From: an uncultured Christensenella sp.
Lineage (GTDB): Bacteria > Bacillota > Clostridia > Christensenellales > Borkfalkiaceae
Assembly (NCBI GenBank): GCA_910577055.1
Contig: CAJTKX010000002.1
Span: 306,140-370,139 of the forward strand
Reading direction: 5' to 3'
Length of the DNA: 64,000 bases
In this document: positions 17,160 through 25,611 of the stretch, in pieces
Layout: every line of letters begins with the position of its first letter
How positions within the stretch are numbered: the first letter of the stretch is position 1
The notes under the pieces: generated by a model
Database searches by the model: none
What the model saw: the letters and a program-made list of their open reading frames with translations, nothing else
Told to the model about the DNA's origin: nothing
Program-made: the position numbers and the translations under genes

Positions 17160-18426
17160 GTTAAAGTCAATTAAAGTATCGGCGGTAAAGAGTTTGGATA
17201 CATTTTCAGTTTTAAACTATCAAGGAAGTAAAAAGGCACTTTTAAATTTTATACACAAAAATATAAGTGGAATAATTGACGAAAATTCAACTATATTGGA
17301 CATTTTTTCAGGAACATGTAGTGTTGGATATAGTTTAAAATCGACAAATAGAATATTCGCAAATGATAGCGAATATTATTCATTTATTATTGCCAAAGCA
17401 CTACTGTCTTCTAATTATATAGGATTCTCAGATATTGTTAATAAAATAGAATATTTTTATTTAAAAAATATATCTAAACAACGAGAAATATATAGTGAGT
17501 TGAATAAACAAGAATATTTATTAATTGCTTCACAAAATATCCAAGGTTTAATTGAGTTGTATCAAATATTACCGACTATTTGGAATGGAAAAGTTGATTT
17601 TTTAGAGCAACATAAATGTTATGAACTTTTTACTACATACTATTCTGGTACTTATTTTGGAATAGCTCAATCAATTGATATTGATTCAATTAGATTTGCT
17701 ATTGAGGAGTTTAGAGGAACGAATATTTTCTATGCTTTATTAACCTCTTTATTCTATGCAATGAAAGAATGTGTTTTTTCAAAAGATGGACATATGGCTC
17801 AACCTCTTGATCCTTTAAAAAACTCAAGAAAGCTTTTAGTTTTACGTCAAAAGAATATATTTAAATTGTTTATTGATAAATTTTCAGAGTTTTTTAATGA
17901 ATCATTTATAAATTCAACAAAAGATAATAGAATTTTTAATTTAGATTTTGAGGATTTAATTAAACAGCCTGTGATAGCTCAAGAAGTGGACTTCATATAT
18001 GCAGATCCTCCATATACAGATATGCAATATTCTCGATACTATCATTTATTAAATGTTGTATCCGCTTATAATTATTTAAAACCTAGTATAAATAATGGGA
18101 ATTATACAAAGGGCTTATATGTTGAAGGGCGATATCAATCTAAATTGAGCAAAAAAAGTTCTTGTTTACAAGAGTTTTCAAAATTAATTAAGTTCACGCA
18201 AGAAACCAGGAAGAACATCGCCATCAGCTTTGCATATCCAATAGATATAGATAAACAAAAAACTGATAGATATGTAATGGATATAAATGGCATTATTAAT
18301 TCTTGTAAAAATGAATTTAAATCAAAAAATGTTAAAGTAATATCGCAAAACTATCAACATTCTAATAATAGAAACAGCGAACAAAAAAAAGTTTTGGAAT
18401 ATTTAATAATATGCAAAGGAAAATGA
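17158..18426 (+). CDS. D12-class (Dam-like) adenine-N6 DNA methyltransferase
   Basis: Up to 422 residues. Motif X is 'VLNYQGSKKALLNF', motif I is 'ILDIFSGTCSVG' (about 45-56), and motif IV is 'ADPPYTDMQYSRYY' at 282-295. The order X-I-IV is that of alpha-class D12 enzymes, which transfer methyl from S-adenosylmethionine to adenine N6. The ATG at 17158 lies inside a -10 box; a TTG at 17194 preceded by GGCGG is an alternative start that leaves motif X intact. It lies 10 bases before the next methyltransferase, so the two form an operon. Proposed role: protective modification for the nuclease genes transcribed toward it. Confidence 0.85.
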   Translation: MLKSIKVSAVKSLDTFSVLNYQGSKKALLNFIHKNISGIIDENSTILDIFSGTCSVGYSLKSTNRIFANDSEYYSFIIAKALLSSNYIGFSDIVNKIEYFYLKNISKQREIYSELNKQEYLLIASQNIQGLIELYQILPTIWNGKVDFLEQHKCYELFTTYYSGTYFGIAQSIDIDSIRFAIEEFRGTNIFYALLTSLFYAMKECVFSKDGHMAQPLDPLKNSRKLLVLRQKNIFKLFIDKFSEFFNESFINSTKDNRIFNLDFEDLIKQPVIAQEVDFIYADPPYTDMQYSRYYHLLNVVSAYNYLKPSINNGNYTKGLYVEGRYQSKLSKKSSCLQEFSKLIKFTQETRKNIAISFAYPIDIDKQKTDRYVMDINGIINSCKNEFKSKNVKVISQNYQHSNNRNSEQKKVLEYLIICKGK

Positions 18427-18436
18427 GGTAAACTTT

Positions 18437-20026
18437 GTGCCAATAAATATAGAACAAATAAAAAATAGAATTCGTTCTGTTGCCGCAACAAACAAAAATC
18501 CATTGTATGATTCACATATTTATTGGTCTCAAAAGCCATATAATATTTGCGATATTCTTATAGAGGATTTAAGTAAAGAAGGTGATATTGTTTTTGATCC
18601 GTTTCTTGGTTCTGGAGTAACAATTTTAGAAGCAATAAATAATAAATACAAAAGAGTAGGCATCGGCTGTGAAATAAATGATGCACCATTATTTATAATT
18701 AAAACACTTCTTTCAGAGATAGATCTTAACGAATACAAATCAGTTTCCGCAAAGCTAATTACTGATATTCGCTCTCTACAAAAATATTATAGTACATATT
18801 GTCCGCAGTGTGGCAAAGAAGGTGTTATCACATCAATTATTTTTGATAAAGTTGACAGGAGATCTCAACCTAGTATAAAAGTCGTAAATTATCGTTGTTC
18901 TTGCTCTGCAAAATGTAATAAACCAGTTGATAACTATGTTTACGATAAAATGAACCGACAATATCAAATTTATAATATTAAAGATGAAATACTTGTCCCT
19001 GATACAAAGTTAGCAGTTTATGAAAACCAACAAATAAGCCAAATATTTACAAATCGAAACTTTAAAGTCCTTGACGAAATTGTGGGATTAATTGAGCAAA
19101 CAAAATATAGTCAAATATTTAAATACATATTAATGTCGATTTTACATTTATGTAAAATTACGGATAAGCATTCAAATTCACAATGGCCATTATGGATACC
19201 TAAAATGGATTGTGTTGAAAAAAATATAATCGATCTTTATGAAAAGAAAATTAAGAAGTTTGAATCAACTATAAAATACGTTTCATCAAATTATTCTGAT
19301 CCAAAATATACACTATTACAAAAAGGCTGCCAATATATTTCTAATTACGATATTGCTAATCACTCAGTTCAACTTATTATTACTGATCCACCATATCTAG
19401 GTCAAGTGGCATATTCGGAATATATGCAATTATATCGCCCTTTTTTAAATCTCGATTACAATCTCGAAGATGAGATTGTAGTTTCTTCGGCGCCGTCAAG
19501 GAATAAGACAGAAGAAATTTATTTTGATTTACTCGATCATGTTTTTGAAATCTGTTCAAATAAATTAAAAAATGAAGCATATTTCTGTATGTATTTTCAT
19601 GATAGTAATTTAAAAGTTTGGGATAAACTTGTTACTAGCCTTGCTGCGCATCATTTAAGATATGTTAGCCAAATACATATTTCTAAATCAAATACGTTAA
19701 AGAATATAATTAGTCCTAAAAAATCATTAAATGGCGATTGTATATTATTCTTTATTAAGGATGAAGGTGCAATTCTTAATCAAGGTACTGAATCAATAGA
19801 GGAAATTGAGAAAAATATTATTAGACAAACAAAGTTTCTGGTAAGGCAATATGGAGCATTATCAACTCCGGAGTTATATGATAACGGTCTTATGGAAGTA
19901 CTTATTCAAAATGGTTGGCTATCTATTTTATGTAATAAATATAAATCTTTAGTTGAAATTTTCGAAAAACATTTAATTTGGGACTATGATATTTCAAAAT
20001 GGGTGATTAAAAAAAATTCCCGTTGA
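18437..20026 (+). CDS. DNA methyltransferase with internal zinc ribbon
   Basis: 529 residues. Motif I is 'FDPFLGSGVTILEAI' (about 52-66). A Cys-rich insertion at about 120-160 ('CPQCGKEG' ... 'CSCSAKC') looks like a zinc ribbon. Motif IV is 'TDPPYLGQVAYSEYMQLYR' from residue 316. This is an amino-methyltransferase (adenine N6 or cytosine N4). Its post-motif-IV signature is shared with the methyltransferases at 17158 and 21022. It is preceded closely by the D12 gene and ends inside the bidirectional terminator shared with the convergent nuclease gene. Start: the GTG at 18437, with AGGT nearby. Target sequence unknown. Confidence 0.82.
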   Translation: MPINIEQIKNRIRSVAATNKNPLYDSHIYWSQKPYNICDILIEDLSKEGDIVFDPFLGSGVTILEAINNKYKRVGIGCEINDAPLFIIKTLLSEIDLNEYKSVSAKLITDIRSLQKYYSTYCPQCGKEGVITSIIFDKVDRRSQPSIKVVNYRCSCSAKCNKPVDNYVYDKMNRQYQIYNIKDEILVPDTKLAVYENQQISQIFTNRNFKVLDEIVGLIEQTKYSQIFKYILMSILHLCKITDKHSNSQWPLWIPKMDCVEKNIIDLYEKKIKKFESTIKYVSSNYSDPKYTLLQKGCQYISNYDIANHSVQLIITDPPYLGQVAYSEYMQLYRPFLNLDYNLEDEIVVSSAPSRNKTEEIYFDLLDHVFEICSNKLKNEAYFCMYFHDSNLKVWDKLVTSLAAHHLRYVSQIHISKSNTLKNIISPKKSLNGDCILFFIKDEGAILNQGTESIEEIEKNIIRQTKFLVRQYGALSTPELYDNGLMEVLIQNGWLSILCNKYKSLVEIFEKHLIWDYDISKWVIKKNSR

Positions 20027-20054
20027 CTTTTCAATATGTCAACGGGAATTTTTT
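20011..20054. terminator. bidirectional terminator between methyltransferase and nuclease genes
   Basis: A 17-bp perfect stem (arms 20011-20027 and 20038-20054) with A6 and T6 at the outer ends. It contains the stop codon of the rightward gene and abuts the stop of the leftward gene. Confidence 0.9.
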
Positions 20055-21006
20055 ACTTAATGTTTTTTTCTTTTATGTATTTTTGAAATTCTTCATCAGT
20101 TTTAAATACTTGATCGTACTTTTCTGTAGGTTGATAATCTTCATTTGCATTTAATTCTGATTGGCTTAATTCTTTTCTTACTGAATTCATAAAACTTCTG
20201 AAAACTTCATTTTCTTGACAGAGCCTATCGACGGTAGCCCAATCCAAATCAGTATTGGACTTTGCACTTAATAAAATTTCACTCTGCATATAATCATGAA
20301 CATCTAATTTAATGAAGCCTATACCAAAGGACTGATTTAAACGCAATAATTCATCGAAGAAATCTGGGCTTTGCTCGTATTCGGCTGCAACTAAATAACC
20401 TTCATTTGCCCAACTTGAATTAGATAATGCTTGGAAGAAATATTCTCTTAAATTGCTGAAATTAACAGCAATTTTTATTTCATAAGAGAAAAATTTACAT
20501 TTATTAACTTCTAGAGTTTTCATTAACCTTCTGGTATCAGGACAAAAATCATCAAATGGGTATCTAACCCCTACGACATCAGGATGTAGCCAGCTATTTT
20601 GTCCTTTATTTCTTCTTTTAGATTGTTCATGCGGAATTGTTTTAGTATAACAGTTAAAATGAGTATCGGAAAATAGAAATGAAGACAAAATTTTATGTAG
20701 ATCCTTTTCTTTATACGTTGATTTGGATTCGCTTTCTAAAATGTGATCATTACCGGATGACGGTAAATCTTTCAAATAAAATTTAGCGGGTCTTTTAGAA
20801 ACTTGTATAAAAATACTATCACTTGCATTATTTTTTAAATCAACATAAATTCGTGCGCATAGAGTTTTTTCAGGGGTTTTTCCACTGCTTTTTAGGCTTT
20901 TGTCAAATCCTTTTTCTTTTGCCATATTCCATATTTCAGAAACAGAGAGTGGCATTCCTGCGCACTTGATTGAATCTATAGCCAAGTTCATAAATGTATA
21001 AGACAT
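20053..21006 (-). CDS. HARE-HTH / PD-(D/E)XK nuclease-like protein
   Basis: 317 residues. Residues 1-80 resemble the HARE-HTH domain found at the start of some restriction enzymes ('MNLAIDSIKCAGMPLSVSEIWNMAKEKGF'). The following part has a candidate PD-(D/E)XK core: 'LHPDVVGVRYPF' (P142-D143) and 'FFSYEIKIAV' (E176-x-K178). The next segment, 'FSNLREYFFQALSNSSWANEGYLVAAE', fits the helix and strand after the ExK. I read it as a DNA endonuclease subunit. It follows the MTase-Mrr gene by 15 bases on the same strand, so they are co-transcribed. No activity is proven from sequence. Confidence 0.7.
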   Translation of the reverse strand: MSYTFMNLAIDSIKCAGMPLSVSEIWNMAKEKGFDKSLKSSGKTPEKTLCARIYVDLKNNASDSIFIQVSKRPAKFYLKDLPSSGNDHILESESKSTYKEKDLHKILSSFLFSDTHFNCYTKTIPHEQSKRRNKGQNSWLHPDVVGVRYPFDDFCPDTRRLMKTLEVNKCKFFSYEIKIAVNFSNLREYFFQALSNSSWANEGYLVAAEYEQSPDFFDELLRLNQSFGIGFIKLDVHDYMQSEILLSAKSNTDLDWATVDRLCQENEVFRSFMNSVRKELSQSELNANEDYQPTEKYDQVFKTDEEFQKYIKEKNIK

Positions 21007-21021
21007 TTTTACACCTCATCT

Positions 21022-23409
21022 TTAAAGTATACCATTATAATATTGATCAGGGAAATAAAGATTTAATTCTCTAATTACAAATTCGCCATTCCACATTTCA
21101 ATATCTTGTTCCCTAGATATTAACTTACCGTCTTTTGTAAAATCCGATGTTGTGACACAAATTGCCACATCAGCTTTTCTGCGAGCTTTTTCTGCGACTA
21201 AACGCTGCATCGGTTCGCTACCGACATCAGAGGCCCACCGCTTACATTGAAACAAATAAAGCTTCTGCTTTCCAGTATAATCAAGTTTTTTTGCCAATAA
21301 GTCCACGCCTAAATCACCAGCGCCCCCTGTGTTAATAACATCAGTATATCCCTGAGCCTCAAGTAATCTTTTAATCACTAACTCAAATGCAGTGCCCTCA
21401 AGAGTAGAAATATCAATTGCATTATCAGGTATTAATTCAGAATAAGATTTTTTAGTATATACTCTATCTGTCGTGTTACAATAATTTGCAATTAGTTTTG
21501 CAATATCATTACTATAAGAAGAGCTGCTTAAAAATTGATTGATAGTTTCTGGGTCACCGTTACATAGTGCATTAGCGATTTCAAAATATAAGTCATCAAG
21601 AGTAAATCTGCCCTTTTCTTCAAGTAATGTTCTTATTATCACGGGAACATATTCATATATTTTTGTAAACAGATCAGTGTGATCTTCAATATCTAAGTAC
21701 AATTTATTACAATCAATTCGCACTATTGCGGTATCGCGTTCAACCAAAAAATTTTCTTTAATTATTGATTGTATTTTATTGAGATCATGTTCAGTTGCTG
21801 TATATGTGAGTTCTTTAAATAATTTTTGCTTTACTGCTTTTACTGCTGTACTTATGGTAATATCATCTTTACTTTTTTGAATAAGATTGTAAACTATTTT
21901 AGTCGTTTCAAATTCATAGTTTTTATTTCCAACATACCAATATTGATTTGATTTATCAAGCTTTTCAAAAGCGATAATCATCTCATTGGATAATGTATTT
22001 TTATAAGCAGCTTGTTTTCTAATAGTGGGATCATTCTTATCAATTCCCAAACGCATAACATATTCAAAGCCATTTTTCCTCGCAAGGTTAATTATTTCTA
22101 AAAGAGTTGTGAAGTATTTGCTTTTGCCTAACTTAACAGTAAATACTAAAAGGGTGGTTGGCTTCAAAATTTGATAAAATGTTGCAAACATTTTATCAAG
22201 ATCTGAATAATAATTAGAAATCTTTTGCTTAATAGGACGTTCTGGGGCATTTGTCTGCACGATTTCGTCTTGTAACATTTTAGGCGTAAGCTTATAACTG
22301 CCCTTTTTATAGAATGTATTTAACCATACCCTATATAACTGATTCCTTTCTAAATATGGAACTTGATCAGTATAAGGGAAATCTGTGTATATTAGATCGA
22401 AATGCTCATGCAACGATTTATTTTTACAAAAGTCTTGATATGAAGATAAATACATCTCATATTTATCATTTTTTTGGGGATTTTTTGAAAGCACATCTGC
22501 GTATTCTTTTTTAAAATCAATAAAACTATTAAATTTGCTTTCAAATAATTCCCATATGTTTGATTCCTGTGCCCCATAAGGTACCACATGGTACAAAATA
22601 TCGGTGCTAGAACCGTACATAGATATTCGTGCTAATGATAATGAGGATACCAGAGCGTGTTCTAAAATATCCCGCTCTGGTGAATCTGGAAGATTTAAAA
22701 TTGCTTCTTGAAGGATCAAAAGAGTCTTTTGACTACGTTTTGTAAAGATCCTATCATAGTAATTTGCACCAGTAGAACTCGTTATATTAATGCGACTATT
22801 TTCAATATATTTATCGTGTGGGAATAAGGATGTGTCAAGATTAGCTATTTTGTCAAGCAGTTCTTTATCGCACTCTTTAAATTTCTTTCTGCTCTTGTTG
22901 CAAATAGGGCATTTGGATATTAATCTGATATTTTCCCCATTAACAATATCACGATTTGGAGTAGGATTGAAATACTCACCATTTTCTGGATCAAAAAACA
23001 ATTTAGAGATATAATTTTTAACACCACAGCAAGATGTTGCATATAGTTTCATTATTTCTGATTTTGCTGTATTTTTTATAATTTCAAAAAGTGATTGTAG
23101 TTTTTTTAAATCAGAATTATATAGAAGTGAATATGTAGCTGAATAAGTGTAATTATCAATTTCAGTTGTTACAATTTTTCTCTTAGCTTTAACAGCAGCA
23201 ATTAAAAAAGACGCAGAACCTGCAAATGGATCGTAAATAACACTATTTTCATCTGTTAATACGCTTATGGCTTTTTGAGCAATGTCTGGAGACTTCCTGC
23301 CCTTGAAATTTAATACTGTCTTCATACTATAAGGAACAGTGTTATTTGTGCCATCAAGTTCAGAAACGAGTTTGTTAAGTAATTTATTTTTAGTTGTAAC
23401 TTTCTTCAT
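21022..23409 (-). CDS. methyltransferase-like protein fused to an Mrr nuclease domain
   Basis: 795 residues. An N-terminal methyltransferase fold has motif I 'YDPFAGSASFLIAAV' (59-73). It contains a Cys-rich insertion ('CPICNKSRKKF', plus an upstream 'CCGV'). Its motif IV reads 'TDFPYTDQVPYLERNQLYRVW' split around D343-F344-P345-Y346, that is DFPY where DPPY is expected. The middle (about 510-670) is helical. The last 120 residues are an Mrr-type PD-(D/E)XK domain with 'GGAGDLGVDLLA' and 'LFQCKRW'. The GATTTC codons are plain in the DNA. It could be a modification-blind recognition subunit with nuclease, or an active single-chain RM enzyme. It overlaps the regulator gene by 20 bases. Confidence 0.82.
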   Translation of the reverse strand: MKKVTTKNKLLNKLVSELDGTNNTVPYSMKTVLNFKGRKSPDIAQKAISVLTDENSVIYDPFAGSASFLIAAVKAKRKIVTTEIDNYTYSATYSLLYNSDLKKLQSLFEIIKNTAKSEIMKLYATSCCGVKNYISKLFFDPENGEYFNPTPNRDIVNGENIRLISKCPICNKSRKKFKECDKELLDKIANLDTSLFPHDKYIENSRINITSSTGANYYDRIFTKRSQKTLLILQEAILNLPDSPERDILEHALVSSLSLARISMYGSSTDILYHVVPYGAQESNIWELFESKFNSFIDFKKEYADVLSKNPQKNDKYEMYLSSYQDFCKNKSLHEHFDLIYTDFPYTDQVPYLERNQLYRVWLNTFYKKGSYKLTPKMLQDEIVQTNAPERPIKQKISNYYSDLDKMFATFYQILKPTTLLVFTVKLGKSKYFTTLLEIINLARKNGFEYVMRLGIDKNDPTIRKQAAYKNTLSNEMIIAFEKLDKSNQYWYVGNKNYEFETTKIVYNLIQKSKDDITISTAVKAVKQKLFKELTYTATEHDLNKIQSIIKENFLVERDTAIVRIDCNKLYLDIEDHTDLFTKIYEYVPVIIRTLLEEKGRFTLDDLYFEIANALCNGDPETINQFLSSSSYSNDIAKLIANYCNTTDRVYTKKSYSELIPDNAIDISTLEGTAFELVIKRLLEAQGYTDVINTGGAGDLGVDLLAKKLDYTGKQKLYLFQCKRWASDVGSEPMQRLVAEKARRKADVAICVTTSDFTKDGKLISREQDIEMWNGEFVIRELNLYFPDQYYNGIL

Positions 23410-23884
23410 TTAGAATTCCCTCCCGGATAAGATCGTAAGAATGCATATTAAGCGCATTTGCAATCTTATCAAGTGTTTGTAAAGTTGGCAGACGATATTT
23501 ATTTTGTCTTAAATAAGAAATAAGCACATCGTAAGAAATAACATAGTCTAATAATTTAAGTTTTTCTGAATATGTTTTTGCTTGATTGTTGATAAATACA
23601 ATTTTCATATTTATAGAAAATATCTTGTGAATATCGTTATCGTAAATCCCCATATCTGTAAAATCGCTATTGGGGCATATGAGGTTAAAACTTAAACATC
23701 CAAGCTTATTAGCTAATTTATCTAAGCTTTTCAATTTTGGAATTCTGTTTCCGGTAAGCCAACATTTCAAGGTACCAACAGGTATACATAGTTCCAGTGC
23801 CATATCAGAAAGTGAATTGTAATTCCGCTGTTTACAAATTTTCTGCAAATTAACCATAAACAACTTCTTTGACTCATTTTTCAT
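23390..23884 (-). CDS. tandem helix-turn-helix regulator of the nuclease operon
   Basis: 164 residues with two XRE-like helix-turn-helix regions. One is at about 20-58 ('LSDMALELCIPVGTLKCWLTGNRIPKLKSLDKLANKLGC'). The second, diverged one is at about 112-155 ('DVLISYLRQNKYRLP' then 'LDKIANALNMHSYDLI'). It is the first gene of the leftward operon and overlaps the MTase-Mrr start, like controller proteins of restriction-modification systems. Upstream, GTACCATTGTAC (23910-23921) is a candidate operator near a TATAAA. Confidence 0.72.
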   Translation of the reverse strand: MKNESKKLFMVNLQKICKQRNYNSLSDMALELCIPVGTLKCWLTGNRIPKLKSLDKLANKLGCLSFNLICPNSDFTDMGIYDNDIHKIFSINMKIVFINNQAKTYSEKLKLLDYVISYDVLISYLRQNKYRLPTLQTLDKIANALNMHSYDLIREGILNEESYN

Positions 23885-23909
23885 CTTAATTTATATCCAT
23901 CATTTTATA

Positions 23910-23923
23910 GTACCATTGTACCA
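23910..23923. promoter_or_regulatory. candidate controller operator upstream of the regulator gene
   Basis: GTACCATTGTACCA, with GTAC repeated at both ends and TGGTAC twice on the minus strand. It lies about 25 bases before the regulator gene, next to a TATAAA on the minus strand. A further GGTATGTAC lies at about 23938-23947. Confidence 0.4.
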
Positions 23924-24110
23924 CTAATTTATTTGAATGGTATGTACTCTTTGCAACTAACGGGTATGATTACGGGTATGATTATTGTGTACTGTCTGCA
24001 ACTGATTAGTGGAAATTTAATCAATGTAATTAAAAGGTTGAAACGTAAAATTAAAGAAGCATTTAGAATTAATGATAAAGTGGCAAGTTCGTCATTCAAA
24101 TGAGTAAGCT

Positions 24111-24174
24111 ATTCACAGGCAAAATCAAAAACCACTCCAAAATTTAAGAGTGGTTTTTGATTTTGCCTGTGAAT
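24111..24174. repeat. 27-bp perfect hairpin in a divergent intergenic region
   Basis: Arms 24111-24137 and 24148-24174 are exactly complementary over 27 bp with a 10-base loop. An outer TTCGTCATTC (24089-24098) is also complementary to GAATGACGAA (24171-24180), so an alternative pairing exists. It lies between divergent genes, where no terminator is needed. The rest of 23885-24408 shows no gene. Confidence 0.85.
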
Positions 24175-24408
24175 GACGAAACTAAAGTTCTGTAGAATTT
24201 AACTTTTTCTTAATAGTTAAAACTATATATACAAAATATATTAGCCGATCTTGAAATTCTATTGACTTCCTATCGCATAGGGGCAAATACTAACAAATCC
24301 ATTATATCTAATAACTTCATATACAAGCTGTAACTAAATTGTTTTAATTTGTCGAAATATTCGTTTACTAATTCCTATATCAGGTTATAAGTAATTATAG
24401 GAGGAAAT

Positions 24409-24984
24409 GTGAAAATGGCACATAAAACTTTTATTTCTTATAAATATTCTGAAGCTCGTGAGTTAAGAGATCGAATTATAAGCCGTTTAGGAAGTGATGC
24501 AACTTATTATCAGGGTGAAACAAGTCAGTCCCCTAACTATTCGGATAGAACAACAGAATATATTAAAAGCAAATTGAAAGATATGATTTATGATTCTTCA
24601 GTTACTATTGTTATACTTTCACCTAATATGAATCAAAGTAACTGGATAGATTGGGAAATTTCTTATAGCCTTAAAGAAATGTCACGCAATGGCAGAACAT
24701 CTAAAACTAATGGAGTCATAGCTGTAGTGCAAAAGGATGTTTGGGGTAGTTATAATTGGTTATATCAAACTGGATATTTTGGACAAAGAATTCTAAATAA
24801 AAACGTAATATCCCCCATCGTCGCTCAAAATCAAAACAATCTTAAAAGTAATTATTCGGGAGATCAATCCTACATATCTATTGTTACGGAAGATGAGTTT
24901 TTAAAGTATCCTAATTATTACATAGATAAGACCTTTGAGAAATGTCAAGATAGTTGGAAATATAATATAACAAAGGAGATTTAA
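24409..24984 (+). CDS. thsB: Thoeris TIR-like sensor ThsB (first copy)
   Basis: 191 residues of the MTH538/DUF1863 TIR-like family: 'HKTFISYKYSEARELRDRI', then 'VTIVILSPNMNQSNWIDWEISYSLKEM', where the Glu of 'WEI' is the likely catalytic residue. ThsB proteins recognise phage infection and make a cyclic ADP-ribose signal from NAD+. AGGAGG precedes; a GTG at 24409 or an ATG at 24415 could start it. It is the first gene of a three-gene Thoeris operon; the next gene starts 3 bases after its stop. The family is clear; its individual phage specificity is unknown. Confidence 0.87.
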   Translation: MKMAHKTFISYKYSEARELRDRIISRLGSDATYYQGETSQSPNYSDRTTEYIKSKLKDMIYDSSVTIVILSPNMNQSNWIDWEISYSLKEMSRNGRTSKTNGVIAVVQKDVWGSYNWLYQTGYFGQRILNKNVISPIVAQNQNNLKSNYSGDQSYISIVTEDEFLKYPNYYIDKTFEKCQDSWKYNITKEI

Positions 24985-24987
24985 CAT

Positions 24988-25605
24988 ATGCCTGTACAAA
25001 AGCATAAGGTATTCATAAGCTATTATCATGAAGACGATCAAGATTTTAAAAATGCCTTATTAGAAGCAAACGAAGATTTCAATCTGTTCGACGATTATTC
25101 GGTTCATGAGGATGAAATAAATGACGAAGGATTGACATCAGAACAAATCAGACGAATTATTAGAGATAAATACATGCAAGAAGCAACCGTTCTGGTTCTT
25201 CTATGTGGACAAAATACCAAGCGTAGAAAGCATATAGATTGGGAAATTCACACAGCAATGTATGATAGCGATACCAATCCTAAAATGGGGATACTCGTTA
25301 TTAATCTTCCAAATATTAACCAATCAATGATTGCCTGCGGAAATAACGAAGAACAAATTATGGGAAGCCAGATACATTGGACAACGTTAAATAAAGACAA
25401 ATCTTATTTGCAATCTCATTATAGCTATCTTCCTAATAGAATTATCACAAATATTGCAAGAGATGATGTAAGCATCTCTATAGTTGATTGGGACGTTATT
25501 GCTAATGATGCTAATAAACTTATAGAATTAGTAGATAACGCATTTAATCGTCGTAAAACTAATAATTATGATCATTCAGAACCTTTACGGAAAAACAATA
25601 ATTAA
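24988..25605 (+). CDS. thsB: Thoeris TIR-like sensor ThsB (second copy)
   Basis: 205 residues of the same MTH538 TIR-like fold: 'HKVFISYYHEDDQDFKNAL', 'ATVLVLLCGQNTKRRKHIDWEIHTAMYD' with the conserved 'WEI' Glu. The sequence is clearly diverged from the first ThsB outside these motifs, so this is not a recent duplication. AAAGGAG lies eight bases before the ATG. Its position between thsB1 and thsA suggests that both sensors feed one effector; multiple ThsB genes per ThsA are known in Thoeris loci. Confidence 0.87.
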   Translation: MPVQKHKVFISYYHEDDQDFKNALLEANEDFNLFDDYSVHEDEINDEGLTSEQIRRIIRDKYMQEATVLVLLCGQNTKRRKHIDWEIHTAMYDSDTNPKMGILVINLPNINQSMIACGNNEEQIMGSQIHWTTLNKDKSYLQSHYSYLPNRIITNIARDDVSISIVDWDVIANDANKLIELVDNAFNRRKTNNYDHSEPLRKNNN

Positions 25606-25611
25606 TATACC

